From: Caldilineaceae bacterium
GTDB lineage: Bacteria > Chloroflexota > Anaerolineae > Caldilineales > Caldilineaceae
Reading direction: 5' to 3'
Assembly (NCBI GenBank): GCA_020634815.1
Contig: JACKBA010000021.1
Span: 55,958 to 119,957 of the forward strand
DNA length: 64,000 nucleotides
Below, one piece after another: positions 12,186 to 20,441 of this stretch. Numbering within the stretch: position 1 is the first letter of the stretch; each line of letters starts with the position of its first letter. The notes beneath the pieces are model-generated. The model did not search any database, was not told the DNA's origin, and saw nothing but the letters and a program-made list of their open reading frames with translations. Both the position numbers and the translations under genes were made by a program.

Positions 12186-15100
12186 CTACTGAAGTCGCGC
12201 GCGGTAGGCGTCGGCGATGGCGCGGTGGACGTCGATGCGTGTCACGTAGGCGCTGCGCATGGCTTCGTCCTCGATTTGTCCGGCGCGCGCGGTCAGGCGG
12301 TGATAGGCGTCGGCCAGCACTTCCGGGGCACGGCTGTCGCCATTTGCATCCAAGGCGCGGTAGCAGGCCCAGAAGACCCGGAAGAACTCGACCGCCGCCG
12401 CAAACCACGGCGAACGGATCACCGGCAACATTCGCTCGGAATAGGCAAGCGCCTCATCGACCTCACCGCGTGCCAATGCTACCTGGGCCAGGCCGGCCAG
12501 GGGCTCCATCGCCTGCTGTTGCTGGCGCAATGCCAGGCGCAGTTGAAGTGCCTTCCCAAAGCAATCTTCCGCCTCCTGCAGCTGGCCGAGCGCAAAGCTC
12601 ACATGCCCCTGCGATGTGAAGACGAAGGCCTCCACGTCGCGTTGTGATCGGCGCTGTGCCACGGCTTCTGCTCGTTTCAGATGGACCAGCCCTTCTTCGT
12701 TCTCGCCAACATAGTGCAGCGTCATGCCGAGATTGGCCAGGGCGATTGCCTCATTGCCGCGGTCGCCGCAGCCGTCCATCATACGTAACGCCTCGCGGTA
12801 GTGTGCGGTCGCACGCGGATAGTCGCCGATCTGTTGCGCAATTGCCCCCAGGGAAATGGTCGTGGCGATCATGATCCCGTTGTCGCCGCACGACCTGCCG
12901 AGACGAAGCGCGTGCTCGTAGTGTTGGGCGGCAGCAGGAAAGCGGCCCTGGTAGTAGAAGATCATGCCGAGTTGATTCAGCAGCTTCCCTTCTTCCAGGG
13001 CGAGGTGTTGTTTGCGGCTGAGGTGCAGCGCGGCGTAGCTCAATTGGACGCCGCGCTCGTGCTCGCCCGCGTAAAGAAGCGTCAGCCCCAACAGGCCGAG
13101 GGCGCGACATTCCCAGTGCGCAAAGCCGCCGACCTGCGCCAGATGCAGAGCCCTCTCCAACGAGACCTGTGCGTCCGTATAGTTCGCGGTGAAGAAACCG
13201 GCGCGCCCGATCTCCAATTGGGCGAGCAACGCCAGTTCGCGATCCTGGTGAGCTTGTTGGAGCGAGCCGCGCGCCAGCTCGACTGCCGCCAGGTAATGTC
13301 CGTAGCGGTTGTGCAGCACCGCCTGTGCCAGGTCGACTGCGGCGATCGCTGCTGCCGCCTCGTCTGGAGCCGGCACCGGGATCGCGCTGCGAATCTCGTC
13401 GAAAAAGATCGTGGCAAACGCAGCGGATCTCCTGAGCGTGAAGTAGATGCCCAGGCAGAGCGCGTCGTCGCGCAGCATCTCCCACAAGCCGCTTGCTGCG
13501 GCGTTGCGAAGCGCAACGCCAAGATTGTCGATCTCGCGATCCAGCGCATCGAGCCGGCCGACAAGATCCTGGCTGCCGGCTGTGACGTCGTGCTGTTGGA
13601 TGAAGCGGTGGAAGTGCTCGGCATGACGGCGCTTTGCGGCGTCGGCCCCATTTGATGCTGCCAACGCTTCTGCGGCAAAGGCGCGCAGCGCCGGGTGCAG
13701 CCGATAGCGTTGTGTGCCGGGCGCGGCATCCGCTGCCTGCGGCACGGGCTCGATGAGCGAGCGCCGCTGGAGTTCTGCCATTTGGTTCGGCATGACGAGT
13801 GCCGCCGCACTTGCGGAGCTGCCTACGAACGTGTTGCCGAAGGCAGCCAGGCGCAGATAAGCACGCTGCAGCCATGGATCGAGCCGCTGCCAGGCCATGT
13901 CGATGACGGTTCGCACGATCGAGCCCTGACCCTCGGCGCCCAAAGTGTCCAACTGCGCGACTCTCTTCTTGAGGTGAGCGTAGAGCGTTCCGATTTCATG
14001 GGTCTGCGCCAGCGCCGCGGTGAGTTGAATTGCGAGTGGTATCCCATCCAGAAGTCGACAGATGGCGGCGATGCTTTGATCTTCCTCCGGCAGGGAGAAG
14101 GGCTGCGCATTGAGCGCGGCATGGTCCAGAAAGAGGCGGCATGCCGGTCGCTGGGTGGCGTCGTCCGTTTCCGGCTCCGCTGTGATTAGGTCAAGTCCCT
14201 GGATCGGCACTGGAGCCTCGCCGTCGAGACCGAGTTCTCGCCGCGCCGTGACGATGATCGATGCGTCTGGCGCTGCTGCCACCAGGTGAGTGACGAACAT
14301 GGCCTGCTCGGCATGCAATTCCAGCCCGTCCAGGATGAGCAGGCACCGGCGTTCGGCGAGATGTTCTGCGACTTGCGTGAGCAGGCTTTGGCCGATTTCC
14401 GATGTTGCCAGGTTCAACTGGGCGCCAATTGCAGCGAGGCATGCCGCTTCCGAACGGCAGCCCTCGACCGTCACAAAGAAGATTCCGTCGCTAAATCGCT
14501 CCGCCGCCTGCGCATCGTTCAACAGACACCATGCCAACGCCATGGCCAGGCGCGTCTTCCCGATGCCATCGGCGCCGGTCAGCGTCACCAGCCGATGGCG
14601 GCCGGATAGAAGCAGGCGGGCCAGCAGCGCCAGTTCCCGTCCGCGTCCGTAAATCGCCGCGGGCTCCGTCCCAAGATTGTGGCGGAGCATGACCGGGCTT
14701 TCTGCGTCAGCGTCTTTCGCGTCACCCGCTGCCATGCGTTCGACGTGGCGAGCGGCATGCCTTGCCTGGCGTAGCGCATCCGAGCGCGGCGGTGGGCGCC
14801 TGTCGATGAGCGCCGCATGGATCGAGCGCATCTCTTCGCTCGGCGGAAGGTGGAGCGCATCGAAGACAGTGCTGCGGTAGATGTCGTACCACTGCCGGGC
14901 CTCCTCAAGCCGGCCCAGCCGGGCGTGGAGCTTGATCAAGGTGCGATAGGGCAGTTCGTCAAGGTCGTCGACTCGCCGCCACTGCTCAGCCGCTACGATG
15001 GCAGCGTCGACCGTGCCCCGCGCGACCAGGTGCTCGGTCAGCAGCGCATACCCCTGATGGGCGAGTGCCTGATACTTCGCCTGCTGGTACCTGCACCAGG

Positions 15101-15590
15101 TCTCAAAGTGCGGGGCGTTGGGCGGAGCGATCTCCTGAAGGAAGGGGCCATGATAGAGCGCCAACCTGGCGCTCAGCGTACGGCACGTTTCGACGTCAAG
15201 TACAGGCAGGCGTGATGCCCGATTTTGCGCGTTTGTCACCGCCGCTTCCAGGGCCAGGGCATCCACATCGACGGCAAGCTCCGGCGCTATCCCGATCGAG
15301 TGCCGCGTGATCTCCAGCGCAGAGGGCAGCGCGCGGCGTAGCGCAGTCAGCGCCACGCGCAGGTTCGTGGACCCGCTCGTCAACCGCTCGCCGCCCCACA
15401 GCAGATCGCGGATGTCGGTACGGGCAACCATTCCCGGCGAGCAGGCCAGGAACGTGACCATGAGCAGCGATTTGATCGGCAAGATGTCGGTGATCGATAC
15501 GCCGTTCTGTTTGATGTCGAAGCGGCCGAGCGTCTCCATGGCGAGGCCGGTGGGTGTCTCGGGCGCGCCGGCAGGCGCACCATGATCCAT
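12186..15590 (-). CDS. SARP/BTAD-type regulator with NB-ARC ATPase and TPR repeats
   Basis: A 1134-residue transcription regulator of the SARP-STAND group. Residues about 19-105 form the OmpR-like winged helix (METLGRFDIKQNG, LLWGGERL, NLRVALTALRRAL). Residues 107-262 form the bacterial transcriptional activation (BTAD) domain with TPR-like helices. An NB-ARC/STAND ATPase follows, with Walker A GADGIGKTR at 339-347 and CLLILDGLEL as Walker B. A helical winged region comes next, and the last 400 residues are TPR repeats (YYQGRFPAAAQHYEHAL, ANLGMTLHYVGENEEGL). Such proteins act as large one-component switches, often for secondary metabolism. The start at 15590 is inferred from where homology begins; the SD is weak. 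It is divergent from the SDR gene 290 bases away. Confidence 0.87.
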   Translation of the reverse strand: MDHGAPAGAPETPTGLAMETLGRFDIKQNGVSITDILPIKSLLMVTFLACSPGMVARTDIRDLLWGGERLTSGSTNLRVALTALRRALPSALEITRHSIGIAPELAVDVDALALEAAVTNAQNRASRLPVLDVETCRTLSARLALYHGPFLQEIAPPNAPHFETWCRYQQAKYQALAHQGYALLTEHLVARGTVDAAIVAAEQWRRVDDLDELPYRTLIKLHARLGRLEEARQWYDIYRSTVFDALHLPPSEEMRSIHAALIDRRPPPRSDALRQARHAARHVERMAAGDAKDADAESPVMLRHNLGTEPAAIYGRGRELALLARLLLSGRHRLVTLTGADGIGKTRLAMALAWCLLNDAQAAERFSDGIFFVTVEGCRSEAACLAAIGAQLNLATSEIGQSLLTQVAEHLAERRCLLILDGLELHAEQAMFVTHLVAAAPDASIIVTARRELGLDGEAPVPIQGLDLITAEPETDDATQRPACRLFLDHAALNAQPFSLPEEDQSIAAICRLLDGIPLAIQLTAALAQTHEIGTLYAHLKKRVAQLDTLGAEGQGSIVRTVIDMAWQRLDPWLQRAYLRLAAFGNTFVGSSASAAALVMPNQMAELQRRSLIEPVPQAADAAPGTQRYRLHPALRAFAAEALAASNGADAAKRRHAEHFHRFIQQHDVTAGSQDLVGRLDALDREIDNLGVALRNAAASGLWEMLRDDALCLGIYFTLRRSAAFATIFFDEIRSAIPVPAPDEAAAAIAAVDLAQAVLHNRYGHYLAAVELARGSLQQAHQDRELALLAQLEIGRAGFFTANYTDAQVSLERALHLAQVGGFAHWECRALGLLGLTLLYAGEHERGVQLSYAALHLSRKQHLALEEGKLLNQLGMIFYYQGRFPAAAQHYEHALRLGRSCGDNGIMIATTISLGAIAQQIGDYPRATAHYREALRMMDGCGDRGNEAIALANLGMTLHYVGENEEGLVHLKRAEAVAQRRSQRDVEAFVFTSQGHVSFALGQLQEAEDCFGKALQLRLALRQQQQAMEPLAGLAQVALARGEVDEALAYSERMLPVIRSPWFAAAVEFFRVFWACYRALDANGDSRAPEVLADAYHRLTARAGQIEDEAMRSAYVTRIDVHRAIADAYRARLQ

Positions 15591-15880
15591 GCCGGTCTGG
15601 CGTCTCTCCTCGCCCGTGGCGTTGTTGCGGGTATAATGATCCACGATCTCCACCTGGTTCGGCTGTGCTGGCGCTATCGGAAATCGGTATTTCCAGGGTT
15701 TGCGGTTCGCTGTCGTAAATCGCTGCGGGATTTGCCTGTTACTATTGTTATCGTTTGTAAGCATGCAGATCACGCGCTCAGAAACGGGCAATTTCCCGAA
15801 AATCTCAAAATTGGTCTCATTTTGGCTGCGGATGGTCTTTCAGGGACAGCAGCATTCATGAACAAAAAAGGGAGTTGAGG

Positions 15881-16663
15881 ATGAATCACTACGTATCGCT
15901 TTTCGATCTCTCCGGACGGACGGCGCTGGTCGTCGGCGCGGGCAGCGGTATCGGGCAGGCGTCGGCGCAAGCGCTGGCAGCATTCGGCGCGCACGTTGTC
16001 TGTGCCGACATCGCCGTCGACGCGGCCCGGTCCACGGTGGCGGCCATCGTGGACGGCGGGGGGAGCGCGGCCGCCGCACCTGTGGATCTGCGCGACCGAG
16101 GGCAGATCGACGACCTGGTCACCTCGCTGCCGGCGCTCGATATCCTGGTCTCCACGCCCAGCATCAATGTGCGCAAGCCCATGTTGGAACTGACCGAGGA
16201 GGATTTCGACCGCGTGATCGGGCTGAACCTGCGCGGGACCTTCTCGCTCCTGCGCGCCGGCGGGCGGCGCATGGCCGCAGCCGGTCGCGGCAGCATCATC
16301 GTCTTCTCCAGCATCCGCTCACAGGTCATCGAGCCGGGGCAAAGCATCTACGCTGCCACCAAAGCGGGCACGGTGCAATTGGTACGCACGTTAGCGGCGG
16401 AACTGGGGGCAGCCGGTGTGCGCGCCAATGCCATTGCGCCCGGCGTCGTCGACACGCCGCTGACCGCGCCCATCAAGCAGAAGCCGGATTGGTACCAGGC
16501 CTACGCCGACAAGAGCATCCTGAATCGCTGGGCGCGCGCCGACGAGATGGCCGGCGCCGTGGTTTTCCTCGCCTCCGACGCCAGTTCCTATGTCACCGGA
16601 ACGGTGCTCTTCGTGGATGGCGGCTGGACTGCCGCGGACGGGCGTTTCATGCCGCCTCTGTAG
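15881..16663 (+). CDS. Short-chain dehydrogenase/reductase
   Basis: A 260-residue classical SDR. The nucleotide-binding GAGSGIG motif is at about residues 19-25, an Asp at the end of beta-2 (VVCADIAVD) suggests NAD(H) preference, and the catalytic Ser and YAATK pair are present (SSIRSQ, IYAATKAG). The C-terminal LASDASSYVTGTVLFVDGG is typical. The usual NAG motif is replaced by TPSIN. The ATG at 15881 has GGAG six bases upstream. It resembles gluconate/sugar dehydrogenases of the family, but the substrate is unknown. It is divergent from the SARP regulator, which may control it. Confidence 0.88.
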   Translation: MNHYVSLFDLSGRTALVVGAGSGIGQASAQALAAFGAHVVCADIAVDAARSTVAAIVDGGGSAAAAPVDLRDRGQIDDLVTSLPALDILVSTPSINVRKPMLELTEEDFDRVIGLNLRGTFSLLRAGGRRMAAAGRGSIIVFSSIRSQVIEPGQSIYAATKAGTVQLVRTLAAELGAAGVRANAIAPGVVDTPLTAPIKQKPDWYQAYADKSILNRWARADEMAGAVVFLASDASSYVTGTVLFVDGGWTAADGRFMPPL

Positions 16664-16706
16664 GCAGCCGGGGAGAATTTGCGAGAACGGTAGGCGGGGC
16701 GAGCGG

Positions 16707-17618
16707 CTACGTGTGCCGCCACACTTCGCTGGCGGCGCGATGGACGATCGTGTGGCGCCGCCCCAAGGTGTCGACATCCTTGCTGTACCCGCCGCCGATC
16801 ACCGTGGCGACGGGGATGCCGCGCTGGATGCACGTCTCCAGCACGTAACGGTCGCGGCGCAACAGGCCTTCGTCGCTCAGCGCCAGCTTGCCCAGCGCAT
16901 CGTCGCGGTGTGGGTCGACGCCGGCATCATAGAGCACGATGTTGGGGCGTGTCTGCGCCAGGAGGTCGGGCAGATGAGCGGCCAACGCCGCCAGGTAGGT
17001 CGTGTCGTCCGCGCCCACCGGCAGCGCGACGTCCAGGTCGCTCGCCTCTTTGCGAAATGGGAAATTGGCGTCGCAGTGCACGGAGAAGGTGACCAGGTCG
17101 GCATCGTCGCGCAGGATGCTGGCTGTGCCGTCGCCCTGGTGCACGTCCAGGTCCACGATGAGCACGCGGCGTGCCAGTCCCCGCGTGTGCAGCCAGCGTG
17201 CGGCAACCGCCAGGTCGTTGAAGATGCAGTAGCCGGAGCCGGCAGCGCGGAAGGCGTGGTGCGTGCCGCCGGCGGTGCTGCATGCCAGCCCGTGCTCCAG
17301 CGCCAGTTCGGCCGCCAGAAGTGTGCTGCCCAGCGCCGTGAAGGTGCGCCGCACCAGCGCTTCGCTCCACGGGAAGCCAATGCGGCGCATGGCCCGGCCA
17401 TCGAGCCTGCCCTCCGCATACTCGCTTACATAGGTGGCGTCGTGCGCCAGGGTGACCTGTTCAAAGGTCGCCGGCTGCGCGCAGTGGAATTGGTCCAGCG
17501 TCGCCACGCCATCGCGCACCAGCCACTCATACACCTTCCCGAACTTGCCCATGGGAAAGCGGTGTCCGGCCGGCAGCGGTGCAACGTGGTCGGGATTGTG
17601 GACGATGGGGAGTGCCAT
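16707..17618 (-). CDS. Histone deacetylase-superfamily amidohydrolase
   Basis: A 303-residue protein of the arginase-deacetylase fold. The zinc ligands and active site are visible: GGTHHAF (tandem His), GYCIFND, DLDVHQGDGT (Asp and His ligands) and YDAGVDPHRDD. It has the length and opening (IVHNPDHVAPLPAGHRFPM) of the short bacterial class-IV-like HDAC members. Those act on acetylated polyamines, small amides or protein lysines, and the substrate here is unknown. Its start lies only 6 bases after the tdk stop on the same strand, so the two are translated from one message. Confidence 0.9.
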   Translation of the reverse strand: MALPIVHNPDHVAPLPAGHRFPMGKFGKVYEWLVRDGVATLDQFHCAQPATFEQVTLAHDATYVSEYAEGRLDGRAMRRIGFPWSEALVRRTFTALGSTLLAAELALEHGLACSTAGGTHHAFRAAGSGYCIFNDLAVAARWLHTRGLARRVLIVDLDVHQGDGTASILRDDADLVTFSVHCDANFPFRKEASDLDVALPVGADDTTYLAALAAHLPDLLAQTRPNIVLYDAGVDPHRDDALGKLALSDEGLLRRDRYVLETCIQRGIPVATVIGGGYSKDVDTLGRRHTIVHRAASEVWRHT

Positions 17619-17624
17619 AGCAGG

Positions 17625-18212
17625 CTAGCGCGGGGCGCCCGGCACCTCGTGACAGGAGCGGCAGCGCGCCTCGTAGCTTTCGCTGCCGCCGACGAGGATG
17701 ATGGGATCGTCGTAGCGCGCGGGTCGGCCGTCGATGAGCCGTTGCGTGCGGCTGGCGGCCGCGCCGCAGACGACGCAGATGGCCTGGAGCTTGTCGACAT
17801 ACTCGGCCAGCGACATGAGCGTCGGGATGGGGCCAAAGGGCTCGCCGCGAAAATCCTGATCGAGCCCGGCGCCGATGACGCGCAGCCCGCGGCCCGCCAG
17901 GAGCGTGCAGATGTGGCTGACGCCGTCGTCGAAGAACTGGATCTCGTCGATGGCCACGACCTCGGTGTCGGGCTCCAGCCGGTCGACGATATCCTGCGCG
18001 CAGGCGACGACGACCGCATCCTCGCGCGCCACGCCGTTGTGCGAAGCAACGCGTACCAGCCCGTAGCGGTTGTCGATAGCCGGTTTGAAGATCTGGACTT
18101 TGCGACGGGCGATCTCGGCGCGGCGGATGCGTCGCAGCAATTCCTCGGTCTTGCCGCTGAACATGGAGCCGCAGATCAGTTCCAGCCAGCCGCCGGAAGG
18201 TTGGTGGTGCAT
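17625..18212 (-). CDS. tdk: Thymidine kinase
   Basis: A 195-residue type II thymidine kinase that phosphorylates deoxythymidine in pyrimidine salvage. It has the P-loop GSMFSGKTEELLRR at residues 15-28, Walker B-like AIDEIQFFDD, the lasso loop with GLDQDFRGEPFGP, and the structural zinc site (CVVCG and CRSCH). All expected motifs are intact. It is followed at 6 bases by the deacetylase-family gene and lies beyond a terminator that separates it from rpmE. Confidence 0.95.
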   Translation of the reverse strand: MHHQPSGGWLELICGSMFSGKTEELLRRIRRAEIARRKVQIFKPAIDNRYGLVRVASHNGVAREDAVVVACAQDIVDRLEPDTEVVAIDEIQFFDDGVSHICTLLAGRGLRVIGAGLDQDFRGEPFGPIPTLMSLAEYVDKLQAICVVCGAAASRTQRLIDGRPARYDDPIILVGGSESYEARCRSCHEVPGAPR

Positions 18213-18317
18213 GGAGTGCTCGTCCTCTGTGTGCTGAACGCCGGATGAGACGCTGTCGCCGGTAGACTTGCTTTGTCTCTACCGGGATTGGCGGATTGGC
18301 GCCGGCGCTCCAAAAGA

Positions 18318-18349
18318 AGAGGGCAGAGATAACTGGATCTCTGCCCTCT
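18318..18349 (-). terminator. terminator of the rplU-rpmA-rpmE operon
   Basis: A near-perfect hairpin with arms AGAGGGCAGAGAT and ATCTCTGCCCTCT around a short loop. On the minus strand it is followed by a T-rich CTTTCTTTT-like stretch just after the rpmE stop. Confidence 0.75.
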
Positions 18350-18373
18350 GTCATTCACATCGAACCACGCCAC

Positions 18374-18721
18374 TCAGTTCTGGGTGGTCATCTCGTACTT
18401 GGCATAGACCTCGGCAGCGGCTGCCTCGGCATCGCCGCCGCGAGCGCGCGCCTTGCGGGCGGCCTCGTCGGCTTCCTTGCGCACCTGGGCTTCCAACTCG
18501 CGGCGGGCCGATTCGGACTGGCGGCGTTCGAGGCGCTTCATGAAGCGCTCGACCTGGCCGGCCGTATCGACGATGCGCTGCTCGCCGGTGTAGAACGGGT
18601 GGCAGGTGCTGCACACATCCGTGCGGATCTCCGGCACGGTGCTGCCTGTCATCCACGTAGCGCCGCACGAGCAGATGACGCGGGCGTTGGGATAGTACTT
18701 GGGATGGATATCTGCCTTCAT
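18374..18721 (-). CDS. rpmE: Ribosomal protein bL31 with C-terminal extension
   Basis: A large-subunit protein. The first 70 residues match bL31 (MKADIHPKYYPNARVICSCG, then CSTCHPFYTG), with the four-cysteine zinc pattern intact, which is the zinc-containing form. The protein continues to 115 residues with a charged, Ala/Arg/Glu-rich helical tail (RRELEAQVRKEADEAARKAR) that standard bL31 lacks. It follows rpmA after 1 base and is the last gene before the terminator. The tail is unlikely to be a frameshift artefact, because the frame and composition are continuous. Confidence 0.94.
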   Translation of the reverse strand: MKADIHPKYYPNARVICSCGATWMTGSTVPEIRTDVCSTCHPFYTGEQRIVDTAGQVERFMKRLERRQSESARRELEAQVRKEADEAARKARARGGDAEAAAAEVYAKYEMTTQN

Positions 18722-18722
18722 G

Positions 18723-18986
18723 TCAATTCACCTTTTCCGGATGGACGCTGACCTGCTTGCGGCCCTTGCGTGCCCACTCGAAGGTCACAAACCCGTCTGC
18801 CTTCGCAAACAGGGTATCATCTCTGCCGATACCGACATTCGTGCCTGGGTAGATGCGCGTGCCGCGCTGGCGCAAAATGATGTTGCCAGCCGTCACAAAC
18901 TCGCCGCCGAAGCGCTTGACGCCCAGGCGCTGTGCATTCGAATCACGACCGTTGCGGCTGGAACCGCCACCTTTTTTGTGTGCCAT
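18723..18986 (-). CDS. rpmA: Ribosomal protein bL27
   Basis: An 87-residue bL27 with the standard MAHKKGGGSSRNGRDSNAQR start (no cleavable N-terminal extension of the Firmicutes type) and RQRGTRIYPGTNVGIGRDDT. It sits near the peptidyl-transferase centre of the 50S subunit. It is in the conserved order rplU-rpmA and is almost fused to rpmE. Confidence 0.97.
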   Translation of the reverse strand: MAHKKGGGSSRNGRDSNAQRLGVKRFGGEFVTAGNIILRQRGTRIYPGTNVGIGRDDTLFAKADGFVTFEWARKGRKQVSVHPEKVN

Positions 18987-19022
18987 GGTAACTTACTCCT
19001 TCTGTACGTTGCGCACGCGCGC

Positions 19023-19334
19023 TCAGGCGTTGACCGACTGGATCTGCAGGCGGGTGAGGTACTGGCGATGACCCTTGCGAACGCGAATGCGCTTCTTCGG
19101 CCGATACTTGAAGACCATGATCTTGTTGCCACGGTACTGGCCGGTAATCTTGGCGGTCACGCTGGCGCCATCTACGCGGGGCGTACCAACCTGCACCGCA
19201 TCGCCATTTGAAACCAGCAACACATCCTCCAGGGTGATGGAGTCACCCACTGCGCCCTCGAGCTTTTCCACCTCGACGACGTCACCGGCAGCGACGCGAT
19301 ATTGCTTGCCACCCGTGCGAACTACTGCATACAT
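19023..19334 (-). CDS. rplU: Ribosomal protein bL21
   Basis: A 103-residue bL21, full length, with MYAVVRTGGKQYRVAAGDVV at the start and the C-terminal KRIRVRKGHRQYLTRLQI rRNA-binding segment. It is the first gene of the rplU-rpmA-rpmE operon. An AAGGAG-type SD precedes the ATG, and a strong promoter lies about 160 bases upstream, leaving a leader that may carry an autoregulatory structure. Confidence 0.97.
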   Translation of the reverse strand: MYAVVRTGGKQYRVAAGDVVEVEKLEGAVGDSITLEDVLLVSNGDAVQVGTPRVDGASVTAKITGQYRGNKIMVFKYRPKKRIRVRKGHRQYLTRLQIQSVNA

Positions 19335-19495
19335 ACCTTGCTCCTTTCCTCAGCCGCGTCCAGCAGATTTCCCGCCAGAACTTCGGTGCGGCAGCGTGCC
19401 CTGAAAGGCGAGGGCACAACTCGTTTGATTAAGCCCCATCCGGCGCTCTGCTGCCGCCGTTCGGGCGTGTGTGATCGTTTCACCCACGAACGCAC

Positions 19496-19524
19496 AGTAT
19501 ACCGTGACCGGCGCGTTCGGTCAA
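19496..19524 (-). promoter_or_regulatory. promoter of rplU operon
   Basis: TTGACC (19524..19519), 17-base spacer, TATACT (19501..19496) on the minus strand. The predicted start near 19489 leaves a leader of about 155 bases before rplU, long enough for an L21-leader-type structure, although none was folded here. Confidence 0.75.
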
Positions 19525-19612
19525 ACCGGCAAGCGCGGAAATTGCTATTGGAAGTCGCAACGCCTGTCGTTCTGTCCAGGTTTTGCCGTGCTTTTGTAGA
19601 TTGTACGTTTAC

Positions 19613-19680
19613 CTACCGAAGAGTAGGTAGAAGACGCATATGCTACATTACAGCGCTGCCTACCAATCGGTAGGTAGGCA
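19613..19680 (+). promoter_or_regulatory. two operators for the TetR-family regulator
   Basis: CTACC-N8-GGTAG occurs at 19613-19630 and again, with longer arms TGCCTACC-N8-GGTAGGCA, at 19657-19680. The two share spacing and half-site and are 47 bases apart. They sit just before the TetR start, as expected for autorepression. Confidence 0.75.
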
Positions 19681-19711
19681 AGTTAGGAAGCGTTCTGATT
19701 CAGGATCTATG

Positions 19712-20392
19712 ATGGAACAGGAAGTACGCGACTCAACACAGCGGGTGCTGGATGTGGCCGAACGGCTCTTCATGGACCGCGGCTACAGCGCAATCACGCT
19801 GCGCGACATCGCCGACGAACTCGGCATGAAGCAGGCTTCGCTCTACTACCACTTCCCGGGCGGCAAAGAGCAACTCTTTCTCGCCATGGCCGAGCGCATG
19901 TTCGACCGCCACCACCAGGGTGTCGTCGATGCGCTGGCCGGCGGCGAGGAGGACCTGCGCGCCCAGTTGCGTGGCGTGGCGGAGTGGTTTGCGTCGCAGC
20001 GCCCCATGAAGTTCATGGGCATGATGCACGCCGACGTTGCGGCGCTGAGCGAGGAGCACAAGGAGCAGTTGGCGCAGAAGGCTCACGGCGCGATGTTCCG
20101 GCCGCTGCGTGAGGCCTTCGTTGCCGCCGAGGGACGCGGTGAAATCCGCGCCATGCACCCGGACCTGCTCGCCGGCTGTTTTCTGTGGCTCATGGATGGG
20201 CTGAGTTATGGCGAGACGCGCACGGGGGCGCCGCCGCGCGCAGCGATGGCCGAAGATGTCATCTCCATGATGCTCGACGGGTTGCTGCCGCGGGATGGGG
20301 TGTTTGTGCCGGCCATGTCGGCAATGTGGCCGGTCGCCGCGGACGCCGGGCTTGTGGACTCGGGACGAAACGGACAGGGTCGTTCATCGTAA
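19712..20392 (+). CDS. TetR/AcrR-family transcriptional regulator
   Basis: A 226-residue repressor. The N-terminal HTH spans about residues 10-55 (VLDVAERLFMDRGYSAITLRD, ELGMKQASLYYHF) and is a close fit to the TetR signature. A larger helical ligand-binding domain follows. The ATG at 19712 has AGGA six bases upstream; a second ATG three bases earlier is possible. Two palindromes before the gene are probable operators. An MFS exporter gene follows 49 bases later on the same strand, so this regulator probably controls it. Confidence 0.92.
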   Translation: MEQEVRDSTQRVLDVAERLFMDRGYSAITLRDIADELGMKQASLYYHFPGGKEQLFLAMAERMFDRHHQGVVDALAGGEEDLRAQLRGVAEWFASQRPMKFMGMMHADVAALSEEHKEQLAQKAHGAMFRPLREAFVAAEGRGEIRAMHPDLLAGCFLWLMDGLSYGETRTGAPPRAAMAEDVISMMLDGLLPRDGVFVPAMSAMWPVAADAGLVDSGRNGQGRSS

Positions 20393-20441
20393 TCTATTGT
20401 GGAAAGTGTTCTCATGAACGGAAATCTTCTGGAGATCATCA

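Noticed and set aside
16590..18248. 552-codon plus-strand frame across tdk and the deacetylase gene
   Set aside because: Antisense to two recognised enzymes.
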